From positions 1 through 64,000 of the forward strand of contig JAUNPU010000002.1 in assembly GCA_030536555.1 (NCBI GenBank): 64,000 nucleotides of DNA. The letters run 5' to 3'. Of the stretch, positions 50,181 to 58,082 are shown piece by piece. Origin of the DNA: Eubacteriales bacterium (GTDB lineage: Bacteria > Bacillota > Clostridia > Lachnospirales > Lachnospiraceae). How positions within the stretch are numbered: the first letter of the stretch is position 1; every line of letters starts with the position of its first letter. The translations under genes were made by a program, and so were the position numbers. A model generated the notes under the pieces. That model saw only the letters and a list, made by a program, of their open reading frames with translations. It was not told where the DNA came from and ran no database searches.

Positions 50181-51293
50181 ATGAGAAAAAGAATTATCAG
50201 CACCGCACTGTGCGCAGCAATGGTAGCAGGTTCTCTGGCTGGCTGTGGACTGAAGAGCCCGGAGACCACCACTGCAGCAGCAACGGAAGCAGCTAAGACC
50301 GAGGCAGCAGCTACTGAGGCAGCTAAGGAAGGCGAGACCGAGGCAGCAGCTGAGGCTGGCGCAGCCGCAGCAGATCCGGAAGTTACTCTGGTTATGGCAG
50401 AGGTTAACCCGTTAGACACCATCGTTGGTATGACCGACAGCAAGTTCAAAGAGCTGGTTGAAGAGAAGTCCGGCGGTTCTATCAAGATCGACTTACAGGC
50501 AAGCGGTGTTCTTGGTTCTGAGAACGACGTGCTGGATACCATGCTTGGCGGCGGCGGCACCATCGATATGTCCCGTATCTCCGCATTCGCACTGACCAGC
50601 TACGGCGGACAGAAGTCTTCTCTGCTTTCCGTACCGTACACCTTTGCAGGACGTGACCACTTCTGGAACTTCGCTAACAGCGATCTGGCTCAGGAATTCC
50701 TGATGGAGCCGCAGGAGAACGGCGCAGGCGTGCGTGGTCTGTTCTACGGCGAGGAAGGTTTCCGTCACTTCTTCACCACCAAAGAGATCAAGGGTATGGA
50801 AGACTTAAAGGGCATGAAGCTTCGTGTATCCAACGACCCGATCATGAACGGTATGGTTGAAGGTCTTGGTGCAAGCCCGACCGTTGTATCCTTCGGCGAG
50901 CTGTACTCTGCACTGCAGACCGGCGTTGTAGACGGCGCTGAGCAGCCGATCGCTAACTACGCTTCCAACGCATTCCCGGAGGTTGCCAACAACCTGATCC
51001 TGGATGGTCATACACTGGGTGCAATCCAGGTTATCATCACCGACGAGGCTTGGGACAAACTGACCGAGAATCAGCAGAACGTGCTGATGGAGGCTGGTAA
51101 AGAGGCTTCCGCTTACAACAGAGAGATCTCTGAGGGCAAAGAGAAAGAGGTTCTGGATCAGTTAAAGGCAGACGGCTGCAACGTGGTTGAGGTTACCGAT
51201 ATCACTCCGTGGCAGGAAGCTTGTAAGGGTATCATCGAAGAGTCTACCAAGGACAACAAAGAGCTGTATCAGCAGATTCTGGATATGAAATAA
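50181..51293 (+). CDS. dctP: TRAP transporter substrate-binding lipoprotein DctP
   Basis: 370 aa. Lipobox SLAGCGLKS (Cys about 23), then an Ala/Glu/Thr-rich linker (AATEAAKTEAAATEAAKEGE) and the DctP domain with VEEKSGGSIKIDLQASGVLG, LKGMKLRVSNDPIMNGMVEG and GVVDGAEQPIANYAS. It binds a carboxylate outside the cell for DctQM. AGGAGG upstream. The 195-base leader has a TATAAT at 50100-50105 with only a weak -35, in line with activator control. A terminator separates it from dctQ. Confidence 0.9.
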   Translation: MRKRIISTALCAAMVAGSLAGCGLKSPETTTAAATEAAKTEAAATEAAKEGETEAAAEAGAAAADPEVTLVMAEVNPLDTIVGMTDSKFKELVEEKSGGSIKIDLQASGVLGSENDVLDTMLGGGGTIDMSRISAFALTSYGGQKSSLLSVPYTFAGRDHFWNFANSDLAQEFLMEPQENGAGVRGLFYGEEGFRHFFTTKEIKGMEDLKGMKLRVSNDPIMNGMVEGLGASPTVVSFGELYSALQTGVVDGAEQPIANYASNAFPEVANNLILDGHTLGAIQVIITDEAWDKLTENQQNVLMEAGKEASAYNREISEGKEKEVLDQLKADGCNVVEVTDITPWQEACKGIIEESTKDNKELYQQILDMK

Positions 51294-51323
51294 TTGAAAC
51301 TGTCTTTTTGGGAAAGAGACAAA

Positions 51324-51362
51324 GGGCACAGGAGGCAGCATTTCTTCTGTGCCCGATTTTTT
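51324..51362 (+). terminator. Partial terminator between dctP and dctQ
   Basis: GGGCACAG (51324-51331) pairs with CTGTGCCC (51347-51354), then GA and T6. Such sites keep binding protein above permease. Confidence 0.8.
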
Positions 51363-51378
51363 GAAAGGGGAATAGGTG

Positions 51379-51900
51379 ATGGCATCATTATTTGCAAAAA
51401 TCGATAAAATCAAGCCTGCATATGACATGACATACAAGATCGTTATGACGATCTGTAAGCTTCTTCTGATCGTGGATATCCTGATCACCAGCATGGCAGT
51501 GGCAGGACGTTACATTCCGTTCATTCCGGATCCGTCCTGGAGTGAGGAAGTGGTTCTGACCTGTATGTCTTACATGGCTGTGCTGTCCGCAGCACTTTCC
51601 ATCCGCAGAAATGCGCACATCCGCATGACTGCATTTGACCGCTATCTGCCGAAGGCAGTGGTAAAGTTCCTGGATATTCTGGCAGATGTGTCCGTGCTGA
51701 TTCTGGCAGTGATCATGATCGTGGTTGGCTGGAAGTACGCAAGCGGCATCGGCGCAAAGGGCAGCTATGTCAGCATGCCGAATGTATCCCGCTTCTGGAT
51801 GTACTTCCCGGTACCGCTTGCCGGCGTGGCAATGCTGGTATTTGAGCTGGAGGCACTGTATAATCACGTAAAAGAAATCGTACTGAAGGAGGAGGCATAA
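51379..51900 (+). CDS. dctQ: TRAP transporter small permease DctQ
   Basis: 173 aa from the ATG at 51379 (AAAGGGG upstream), four membrane helices. PDPSWSEEVVLTCMSYMAVL then SAALSIRRNAHIRM is the DctQ signature. It is the small membrane subunit that pairs with DctM. Confidence 0.9.
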   Translation: MASLFAKIDKIKPAYDMTYKIVMTICKLLLIVDILITSMAVAGRYIPFIPDPSWSEEVVLTCMSYMAVLSAALSIRRNAHIRMTAFDRYLPKAVVKFLDILADVSVLILAVIMIVVGWKYASGIGAKGSYVSMPNVSRFWMYFPVPLAGVAMLVFELEALYNHVKEIVLKEEA

Positions 51901-51902
51901 GC

Positions 51903-53198
51903 ATGAGCGTAGAGACAACAGCTATCATTGTATTACTTGCAAGCTTTTTCATTATGGTATTTTTGCGGTTCCCGATTGCCTATGCAGTAGCGCTTTCTTC
52001 CGTATTATGCCTGTTAAGCCAGGGGCTTCCGCTGACCACCATCTGTCAGCAGATGGTAAAGGGTATCAGCTCCTTCAGCCTGATGGCAGTTCCGTTCTTC
52101 ATCACCATGGGCTGTCTGATGGGTACCGGCGGTATCTCCGATAAGCTGATTGCACTGGCAAATGCCTGCGTAGGCTGGATGCGCGGCGGCATGGCAATGG
52201 TAAATATCGTGGCATCCTACTTCTTCGGTGGTATTTCCGGTTCTGCATCCGCAGATACCGCTTCTCTGGGTTCCATCCTGATTCCGATGATGGTAGACCA
52301 GGGTTACGACGCAGACTTTTCAACGGCTGTTACCATCACCTCCTCCTGTGAGGGACTTCTGGTACCGCCGAGCCATAACATGGTCATCTATGCAACCACC
52401 GCAGGCGGCATCTCTGTAGGAAGCCTGTTCCTGGCCGGTTACATTCCGGGTGCACTGTTAGCAGCATCCCTGATGATCGGTTCCTATATCATTTCCGTAA
52501 AGCGCAACTACCCGAAGGGCGATAAGTTCAGCTTTGCAGTTCTGTTAAAGCAGCTGAGCGTATCCTTCTGGGCACTGGCAGCGGTTCTGATCGTAGTATT
52601 CGGCGTTGTCGGCGGTGTATTTACCGCAACCGAGTCTGCGGCAGTAGCAGTTATCTACAGCCTGATCGTCAGCGTATTTATCTACAAGGGACTTGACTGG
52701 AAGGGCGTATGGAGAGTTCTGGGCGACTGTGTGGACACCCTGTCCATCGTTATGATCCTGATTGCCACCTCCAGCATCTTCGGTTACTGCCTGACCCGTC
52801 TGCATGTGCCGGATCTGGCGGCAAATGCCATCACCGGCATGACCAGCAATCCGATCCTGCTGGCACTGCTTCTGAACCTGATTCTTCTGGTTCTGGGCTG
52901 TATCATGGATATGGCGCCGATCATCCTGATCGCGACTCCGATCCTGCTGCCGATCGCAACCTCCATCGGTCTGGACCCGATCCAGTTCGGTATCATGGTA
53001 ATCTTAAACTGTGGTATCGGTCTGCTGACCCCGCCGGTAGGCGCGGTTCTGTTTATCGGTTCTGCGGTTGCGAAGGAGCCGATGGAGAAGGTAGTAAAGG
53101 CAACCCTGCCGTTCTACCTGTGCATGATCATCACCCTGCTGCTGATCACCTTCATTCCGGGTATCAGCATGTGGCTGCCGACTGTTCTGGCAAAATAA
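51903..53198 (+). CDS. dctM: TRAP transporter large permease DctM
   Basis: 431 aa, about 12 helices. FGGISGSASADTASLGSILI, SCEGLLVPPSHNMVIYA and GIGLLTPPVGAVLFIGSAVA are the standard DctM motifs. Forms the Na+-driven channel. Starts 2 bases after dctQ. Confidence 0.93.
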   Translation: MSVETTAIIVLLASFFIMVFLRFPIAYAVALSSVLCLLSQGLPLTTICQQMVKGISSFSLMAVPFFITMGCLMGTGGISDKLIALANACVGWMRGGMAMVNIVASYFFGGISGSASADTASLGSILIPMMVDQGYDADFSTAVTITSSCEGLLVPPSHNMVIYATTAGGISVGSLFLAGYIPGALLAASLMIGSYIISVKRNYPKGDKFSFAVLLKQLSVSFWALAAVLIVVFGVVGGVFTATESAAVAVIYSLIVSVFIYKGLDWKGVWRVLGDCVDTLSIVMILIATSSIFGYCLTRLHVPDLAANAITGMTSNPILLALLLNLILLVLGCIMDMAPIILIATPILLPIATSIGLDPIQFGIMVILNCGIGLLTPPVGAVLFIGSAVAKEPMEKVVKATLPFYLCMIITLLLITFIPGISMWLPTVLAK

Positions 53199-53239
53199 TG
53201 GAATCTGTATCAGCATAAGATAAGAGCTTTGGAGAATTT

Positions 53240-53280
53240 CAGGCATTAACTTGACAGGTTAATGCCTGAAGCTGTATTAT
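53240..53280 (+). promoter_or_regulatory. Promoter with embedded inverted repeat before the second binding protein
   Basis: CAGGCATTAAC and GTTAATGCCTG (53240-53250, 53258-53268) flank TTGACA (53251-53256), which is 18 bases before TATTAT (53275-53280). A regulator on the repeat would cover the -35 box. No T-run follows, so a terminator is unlikely. Confidence 0.6.
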
Positions 53281-53380
53281 AAACGTCACTGAAAATATGT
53301 GCGAACATGAAAACTGTGCGATAATCGGAACTGTGCAGGAATGAAAACTGTGCGATGCGTCGCTGTGGGAGGTGGATTCT

Positions 53381-54412
53381 GTGAGAAAAATACAGGTGGT
53401 TCTGGCATCCGGCGCGGCAGCCGTGCTCCTTGGCGCGGTGGTCATGCTGGCAGGCTGCAGCAGTCCGGGCAGGAAGGCGGAGGATGCCAGTGTGCCGGAG
53501 TATGTACTGACCTATGCGGAGAATCAGGCTGAGGATTACCCCACGACCCAGGGGGCATATCGATTTGCGGAGCTGGTGAAGGAAAAAACCGGAGGGAAGA
53601 TCGAGATTCTGGTCAATGCCGGCGGTACGCTGGGGGATGAGAAGCTGGTCATCGAGCAGATGCAGTTCGGCGGCGTGGACTTCGCCCGTGTCTCCGTGTC
53701 GCCTCTTTCCGGATTTGTGCCGAAGCTGAATGTGCTTCAGATGCCTTATCTGTATACCGGGGCGGACCATATGTGGAAGGTGCTGGAGGGGGAGATCGGA
53801 GATGATTTTCTGGATTCCTTTGACGGCTCCGGTCTGGTGGCGCTGTCCTGGTATGATGCAGGCGCCAGAAGCTTCTATAACCCGGTGAAGCCGATTCGCC
53901 GTCCGGAAGACTTGAAAGGCATGCGGATTCGTGTGCAGGAGTCGGAGATGATGGTGCGGATGATCGAGCTGCTGGGGGGCACGGCAGTGCCGACACCCTA
54001 CGACGAGGTGTATTCTGCTTTGCAGACCGGCAAGATTGACGGGGCTGAGAATAACTGGCCTTCCTACGAGTCAGCCAATCACTATGAGGTGGCAAAATAC
54101 TTCACTGTGGACGAGCACACCCGTGTGCCGGAGCTGCAGATCGTATCTGAGGCGACCTGGAAGAAGCTGACACCGGAGTATCAGCAGATCATCCGGGAGT
54201 GCGCCCAGGAGTCTGCCCGCTATGAGCGGAAGCTGTGGAAGGAGCGGTCCGAGGATTCTGCCCGGAAGGTACAGAATGCAGGATGCGAGGTGACGACCCT
54301 GACCCCGCAGGAGAAGCAGCAGTTCCAGGAGGCCGTCACCCCGATCTACAGTGAGTTCTGCGGTGATTACGTGGATATTATTGATGAGATTGTGGCGGCG
54401 GGACGGGAGTAA
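53381..54412 (+). CDS. Second TRAP-type substrate-binding lipoprotein
   Basis: 343 aa from a GTG at 53381 (GGGAGG 8 bases upstream). Lipobox VMLAGCSSPG, then a DctP domain: KTGGKIEILVNAGGTLGDEK, LKGMRIRVQESEMMVRMIEL and TGKIDGAENNWPSYESANHY. It has no permease partner of its own and has a separate promoter. It could feed the same DctQM with another substrate, or act as a co-receptor for the YesM-type kinase, as DctB does in Bacillus. Confidence 0.88.
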   Translation: MRKIQVVLASGAAAVLLGAVVMLAGCSSPGRKAEDASVPEYVLTYAENQAEDYPTTQGAYRFAELVKEKTGGKIEILVNAGGTLGDEKLVIEQMQFGGVDFARVSVSPLSGFVPKLNVLQMPYLYTGADHMWKVLEGEIGDDFLDSFDGSGLVALSWYDAGARSFYNPVKPIRRPEDLKGMRIRVQESEMMVRMIELLGGTAVPTPYDEVYSALQTGKIDGAENNWPSYESANHYEVAKYFTVDEHTRVPELQIVSEATWKKLTPEYQQIIRECAQESARYERKLWKERSEDSARKVQNAGCEVTTLTPQEKQQFQEAVTPIYSEFCGDYVDIIDEIVAAGRE

Positions 54413-54419
54413 ATATCAG

Positions 54420-54701
54420 TTACTCCAGAATCTCGCCTTCCGTGGAGATTGTCACCACCTGCCACGGAATCCAGCCTGGGACAGCCCATCAGCGTAATAT
54501 GGTTTTTGATCAATCTTTCGTGAAAGTTTCCGTAGGCGTAGACGGTGCAGTCGGCTGCAATCAGCAGTCGGGCACCGTCAAAATACGGTGCGTTGACCGG
54601 GGCAGGCTTAATCTGAACCGGCCACCGGGGGAGGCGGCTTCGGCACAGGCGCCGCAGCCATTGCATCGTTCTTCGACAATGTGTACGATTTTTCTTTTCA
54701 T
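54420..54701 (-). pseudogene. Decayed 4Fe-4S ferredoxin-type protein
   Basis: On the minus strand: start MKRKIVHIVEERCNGCGACA (first half of a 4Fe-4S site), then after a deletion and frame change VQIKPAPVNAPYFDGARLLI and CTVYAYGNFHERLIKNHITL, then after another deletion WIPWQVVTISTEGEILE and stop. These blocks belong to a roughly 270-aa ferredoxin family common in anaerobes. The middle and the second Cys motif are lost. The remaining bases to 54856 show nothing clear. Confidence 0.75.
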
Positions 54702-54874
54702 CTATGAATCCTTCTGAATTCTTATTTCATCTTACAGGTTTGTTGCGTTTTCCAGTTCATTATAGTAGAATAACAGGCGTAAGTCGGTTGAAATTTCACA
54801 GGAATCATTTTGTGCTGACACTGACCGGAACACGGTAGCGTGCAGAATATAATCATATGCAGGAGGACGAGAGG

Positions 54875-55498
54875 ATGAATCAGAAGGAGCGAAGAGATGC
54901 GGGAATGGTATATATTTCAGACAGCGAGGTTATGGAGGAGCAGCGCGTGTGCAGGCGGATTCTGCAGCGGCTCAACACCATGGATGTGTCTGACTTTGAG
55001 GGAATACAGCGTGTGGTTGGGGAGCTTTTGAACCACCCGGAAAATGCCATGATCAATCCGCCGTTTTACTGCGACTACGGCAAACATATCCATGTGGGAA
55101 AGAACTTCTTCGCCAACTATAACTGTACCATTTTGGATGTGGCACCGGTGACCATCGGGGACAACTGCCAGATAGCGCCGAATGTGTCAATCTATACGGC
55201 AGGGCATCCCCTTCACCCGGCGGCCCGCAATACGCTGTACGAGTACGGTGTGGAGGTGACCATCGGGGATAATGTGTGGATTGGCGGCAACGTGGTGATC
55301 ACCCCCGGGGTGCATATCGGAAGCAATACGGTCATCGGCGCAGGCAGTGTGGTGACGAAGGATATCCCGGACTGGGTGGTGGCAGCAGGCAATCCGTGCC
55401 GGGTGATCCGCAGAATCACGGAGGAGGACCGGAGGTATTTTTACAAGGATCAGGAGTTTGACGATGAGGCCTGGGAGACGGTGAAGGACGCGAAGTAG
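54875..55498 (+). CDS. Maltose/galactoside O-acetyltransferase-type (Maa/NodL) enzyme
   Basis: 207 aa from the ATG at 54875 (AGGAGG upstream). Left-handed beta-helix hexapeptide repeats run from about 70 to 180 (ITIGDNVWIGGNVVITPGV region), with the NYNCTILDVAPVTIGDNCQI loop and catalytic His in TAGHPLHP. Acetylates sugars using acetyl-CoA. It starts a short run of hydrolase genes. Confidence 0.9.
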   Translation: MNQKERRDAGMVYISDSEVMEEQRVCRRILQRLNTMDVSDFEGIQRVVGELLNHPENAMINPPFYCDYGKHIHVGKNFFANYNCTILDVAPVTIGDNCQIAPNVSIYTAGHPLHPAARNTLYEYGVEVTIGDNVWIGGNVVITPGVHIGSNTVIGAGSVVTKDIPDWVVAAGNPCRVIRRITEEDRRYFYKDQEFDDEAWETVKDAK

Positions 55499-55501
55499 AA
55501 T

Positions 55502-56272
55502 ATGATAAAGGCAGCATTTTTTGATATAGACGGGACGCTGCTCTCTCACAGCAGCGGCAGGGTCCCGGCTGACACCAGACAGGCACTTAAGCACCTGCGG
55601 GACAAGGGAATCCTTGTATTTACCAGCACCGGGCGGCACATCCTGGAGCTGGACGAGCTGGATGCGAGAGACCTGGAATTTGACGGCTATGTGCTGTTAA
55701 ATGGTCAGCTCTGTCTGGACAGCAGGCGGAAGCTGCTTCATGCGGTTCCCATCCACAGCGAAGACATCCGCGGTGCCTGGCAGATCTTTGAGAAAATGGA
55801 GATTCCCACGGTGTTTGTGGAGCAGGACCGGGCATATATGAACTTTATCAATGAGCGGGTGCGGACGGCACAGACCGCCATTTCCTCCCCGCCCCCGGAA
55901 CCGGGCAGGTGGGGCGGCAAGCCGGTCTACATGGTCAATATGTTTGCGGACGAGGCGGACATGGCAGAGGTGATGAAGCAGATGCCCCACTGCCAGATGA
56001 CCCGCTGGAACCCTTACGGCGTTGATATTGTGTCGAAGGATGGCGGAAAGGTCACGGGAATGGGGTGGATGATGAACTGCTTCGGAATCAGGCGGGAGGA
56101 GATCATCGCCTTTGGCGACGGGGAAAATGACAGGGAGATGCTTGCCTTTGCAGGAATCGGAGTTGCCATGGGGAACGCGGATGCGGCGGTGAAGGAGTGC
56201 GCGGACTATGTGACGGAGGACGTGGACCATGGGGGGATATGGCTGGGGCTGCGGGAGGCTGGAGTGATATAG
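55502..56272 (+). CDS. Cof-type HAD hydrolase
   Basis: 256 aa. Motif I FFDIDGTLLSHSS, motif II VFTSTGR, motif IV FGDGENDREML, with a C2-type cap between. Typical sugar-phosphate or flavin-phosphate phosphatase. Starts 3 bases after the acetyltransferase stop; likely same operon. Confidence 0.92.
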   Translation: MIKAAFFDIDGTLLSHSSGRVPADTRQALKHLRDKGILVFTSTGRHILELDELDARDLEFDGYVLLNGQLCLDSRRKLLHAVPIHSEDIRGAWQIFEKMEIPTVFVEQDRAYMNFINERVRTAQTAISSPPPEPGRWGGKPVYMVNMFADEADMAEVMKQMPHCQMTRWNPYGVDIVSKDGGKVTGMGWMMNCFGIRREEIIAFGDGENDREMLAFAGIGVAMGNADAAVKECADYVTEDVDHGGIWLGLREAGVI

Positions 56273-56292
56273 CATTGTAAGAGGACAGGAAG

Positions 56293-56730
56293 ATGGAAAA
56301 GAACAATCATAAACCGGAACAAGCCGTTTTCATGAATATGTGCATGGTCTGTAACGGCAATCAGGTTCTGGCGCTGGACAAGGTGAACAGCAGCTACACC
56401 GGCACCACATTTCCGGGCGGGCATGTGGAGCCGGGGGAATCCTTTGCGGATGCTGTGATTCGGGAGATTTACGAGGAAACCGGACTGCGGATTCGGAATC
56501 CGGAATTTCGCGGTATCTTTCACTGGTATCGGGGCGGGGTGCATCAGATTGGGCTTATGTACCGGGCCTGTGAGTATGAGGGGGAATTGAAAGCTTCCGA
56601 GGAAGGAAACGTATACTGGATTTCAAGAGAGGACTATGAGAAGAAAGAACTGGCGGCGGGAATGCGGCAGGTTCTTGAGATGATGGACCAGGATGGTCTG
56701 ACGGAGTACTTTGAGGGACGAGAGCGATGA
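56293..56730 (+). CDS. NUDIX hydrolase (8-oxo-dGTP/MutT-like)
   Basis: 145 aa. The Nudix box is seen as GGHVEPGESFADAVIREIYE then ETGLRI. It hydrolyses nucleoside diphosphate linkages; the substrate is not predictable, though GIFHWYRGGVHQIGLMYRAC fits the YtkD/8-oxo-dGTP-like group. AGGA upstream. Confidence 0.88.
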   Translation: MEKNNHKPEQAVFMNMCMVCNGNQVLALDKVNSSYTGTTFPGGHVEPGESFADAVIREIYEETGLRIRNPEFRGIFHWYRGGVHQIGLMYRACEYEGELKASEEGNVYWISREDYEKKELAAGMRQVLEMMDQDGLTEYFEGRER

Positions 56731-56785
56731 GGGAGCCGACAGGGTCAGCGGTGACAAGCTGATTGCCGGCAGAAAGGATAAGACA

Positions 56786-57571
56786 ATGTTTGCAGATTAC
56801 CATGTACATACCTGTTACAGCGATGATTCGGAGTGCCCCGTGGAGGATATGATTCAGCGGGCGCTGGAGATCGGGCTGGATGAGATTGCATTTACAGACC
56901 ATGTAGACTATGGTGTAAAGACGGATTTGAACTGTGATTATGAAAAATATTTTAAGGAGCTGGCGCTGCTTCAGGAGAAGTATCGCGGTCGGCTGAATAT
57001 CAAAAAGGGGATTGAGTTCGGGGTGCAGATGCATACCATGGAGCAGTACCGGCAGGACTTTGCCAGGTATCCCTTCGACTTTGTGATCCTGAGCAACCAC
57101 CAGGTGGGCGACCGGGAGTTCTGGAATTATGAGTTCCAGCAGGGGCGGACCCAGGAGGAATATCAGCAGGCATACTATGAGGCGATTTATGAGGTCGTAC
57201 AGAACTATAAGGATTACAGCGTTCTGGGCCATGTGGATATGATCAAGCGCTATGATGAGTTCGGTCCTTATCCCGATGAGAAGATTCTGGGTATCGTGGA
57301 GAAGATTTTCCGGCAGGTGATTGCTGATGGCAAGGGAATCGAGGTAAATACCTCCAGCTTCAAATACGGACTGCCGGATCTGATGCCGTCGCGGAGGATT
57401 CTGAAGCTGTATCATGATCTGGGCGGAAGAATCATTACGCTGGGGTCAGATACTCACGAGACTGTACATCTGGGCGACCATATTCCGGAGGTGAAGAGAA
57501 TCCTGAAGGAGATTGGGTTTGAGCAGTTTTGTACCTTTGAGGGGATGGAACCGGTGTTTTGGGAACTGTAA
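56786..57571 (+). CDS. PHP-domain histidinol-phosphatase-type phosphoesterase (HisJ-like)
   Basis: 261 aa. MFADYHVHTCYSDDSECPVE is the PHP metal motif I (H-x-H); FTDHVDYG, HVDMIKRYD and LGSDTHETVHLG supply the other ligands. HisJ removes phosphate from histidinol phosphate; other PHP phosphatases are possible and no his genes are nearby. Start 56786 matches the conserved N-terminus. Confidence 0.87.
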   Translation: MFADYHVHTCYSDDSECPVEDMIQRALEIGLDEIAFTDHVDYGVKTDLNCDYEKYFKELALLQEKYRGRLNIKKGIEFGVQMHTMEQYRQDFARYPFDFVILSNHQVGDREFWNYEFQQGRTQEEYQQAYYEAIYEVVQNYKDYSVLGHVDMIKRYDEFGPYPDEKILGIVEKIFRQVIADGKGIEVNTSSFKYGLPDLMPSRRILKLYHDLGGRIITLGSDTHETVHLGDHIPEVKRILKEIGFEQFCTFEGMEPVFWEL

Positions 57572-57640
57572 GCAGGGGAGGAGCAACGATTCCGGAACAG
57601 AGACAGAATGCAGGTTAAGTGAAATGTTTTTGTGAACCTC

Positions 57641-57669
57641 TTGATTTCCTGTGTCTAATCTGGTAGACT
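57641..57669 (+). promoter_or_regulatory. Promoter of the blaI-blaR1-like operon
   Basis: TTGATT (57641-57646), 17 bases, TAGACT (57664-57669). Operator 1 overlaps the -10 box. Confidence 0.65.
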
Positions 57670-57694
57670 AAATGTAGAGTCTAATGGGTTAGAC
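57653..57694. promoter_or_regulatory. Two BlaI-type operators
   Basis: GTCTAATCTGGTAGAC (57653-57668) and GTCTAATGGGTTAGAC (57679-57694), same arms, 26 bases apart. They cover the -10 box and the early transcript, typical for a BlaI/CopY repressor. Confidence 0.7.
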
Positions 57695-57710
57695 AAGGAG
57701 GGGCTATACT

Positions 57711-58082
57711 GTGGAAACACCGAAAATCTTTGAAAGTGAATATCGTTTTTGCCTTATTTTATGGGAACATGAACCGATCAACAGCGGGGAATTGGCGAAA
57801 TTGTGTCAGAAGCAATTAGAATGGAAGCGTACTACAACTTATACGGTTATTAAACGTCTATCCGAAAGAGGCGTTTTGAAAAATGAAAATTCTATGGTAT
57901 CTTCGCTGGTGTCAAAGGATGAGGTACAGGCTGCGGAAATTGATGAGTTTGTAGAAAAGAAATTTGAAGGTTCGCTTCCGGCATTTATTGCTGCCTTTAC
58001 CAAACATCAGAAAATCTCAAGCACGGAACTGGATGAGGTACAAAGGATGATTGACCGTTACAGGGAGGAGGGCACACAATGA
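57711..58082 (+). CDS. BlaI/MecI/CopY family repressor
   Basis: 123 aa from a GTG start (GGAGGGG upstream). Winged helix with ESEYRFCLILWEHEPINSGE and LEWKRTTTYTVIKRLSERGV, then a Penicillinase_R-type C-terminus. It should bind the two GTCTAAT operators and be removed by cleavage through the BlaR1-like partner, overlapping by 4 bases. Confidence 0.9.
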   Translation: METPKIFESEYRFCLILWEHEPINSGELAKLCQKQLEWKRTTTYTVIKRLSERGVLKNENSMVSSLVSKDEVQAAEIDEFVEKKFEGSLPAFIAAFTKHQKISSTELDEVQRMIDRYREEGTQ

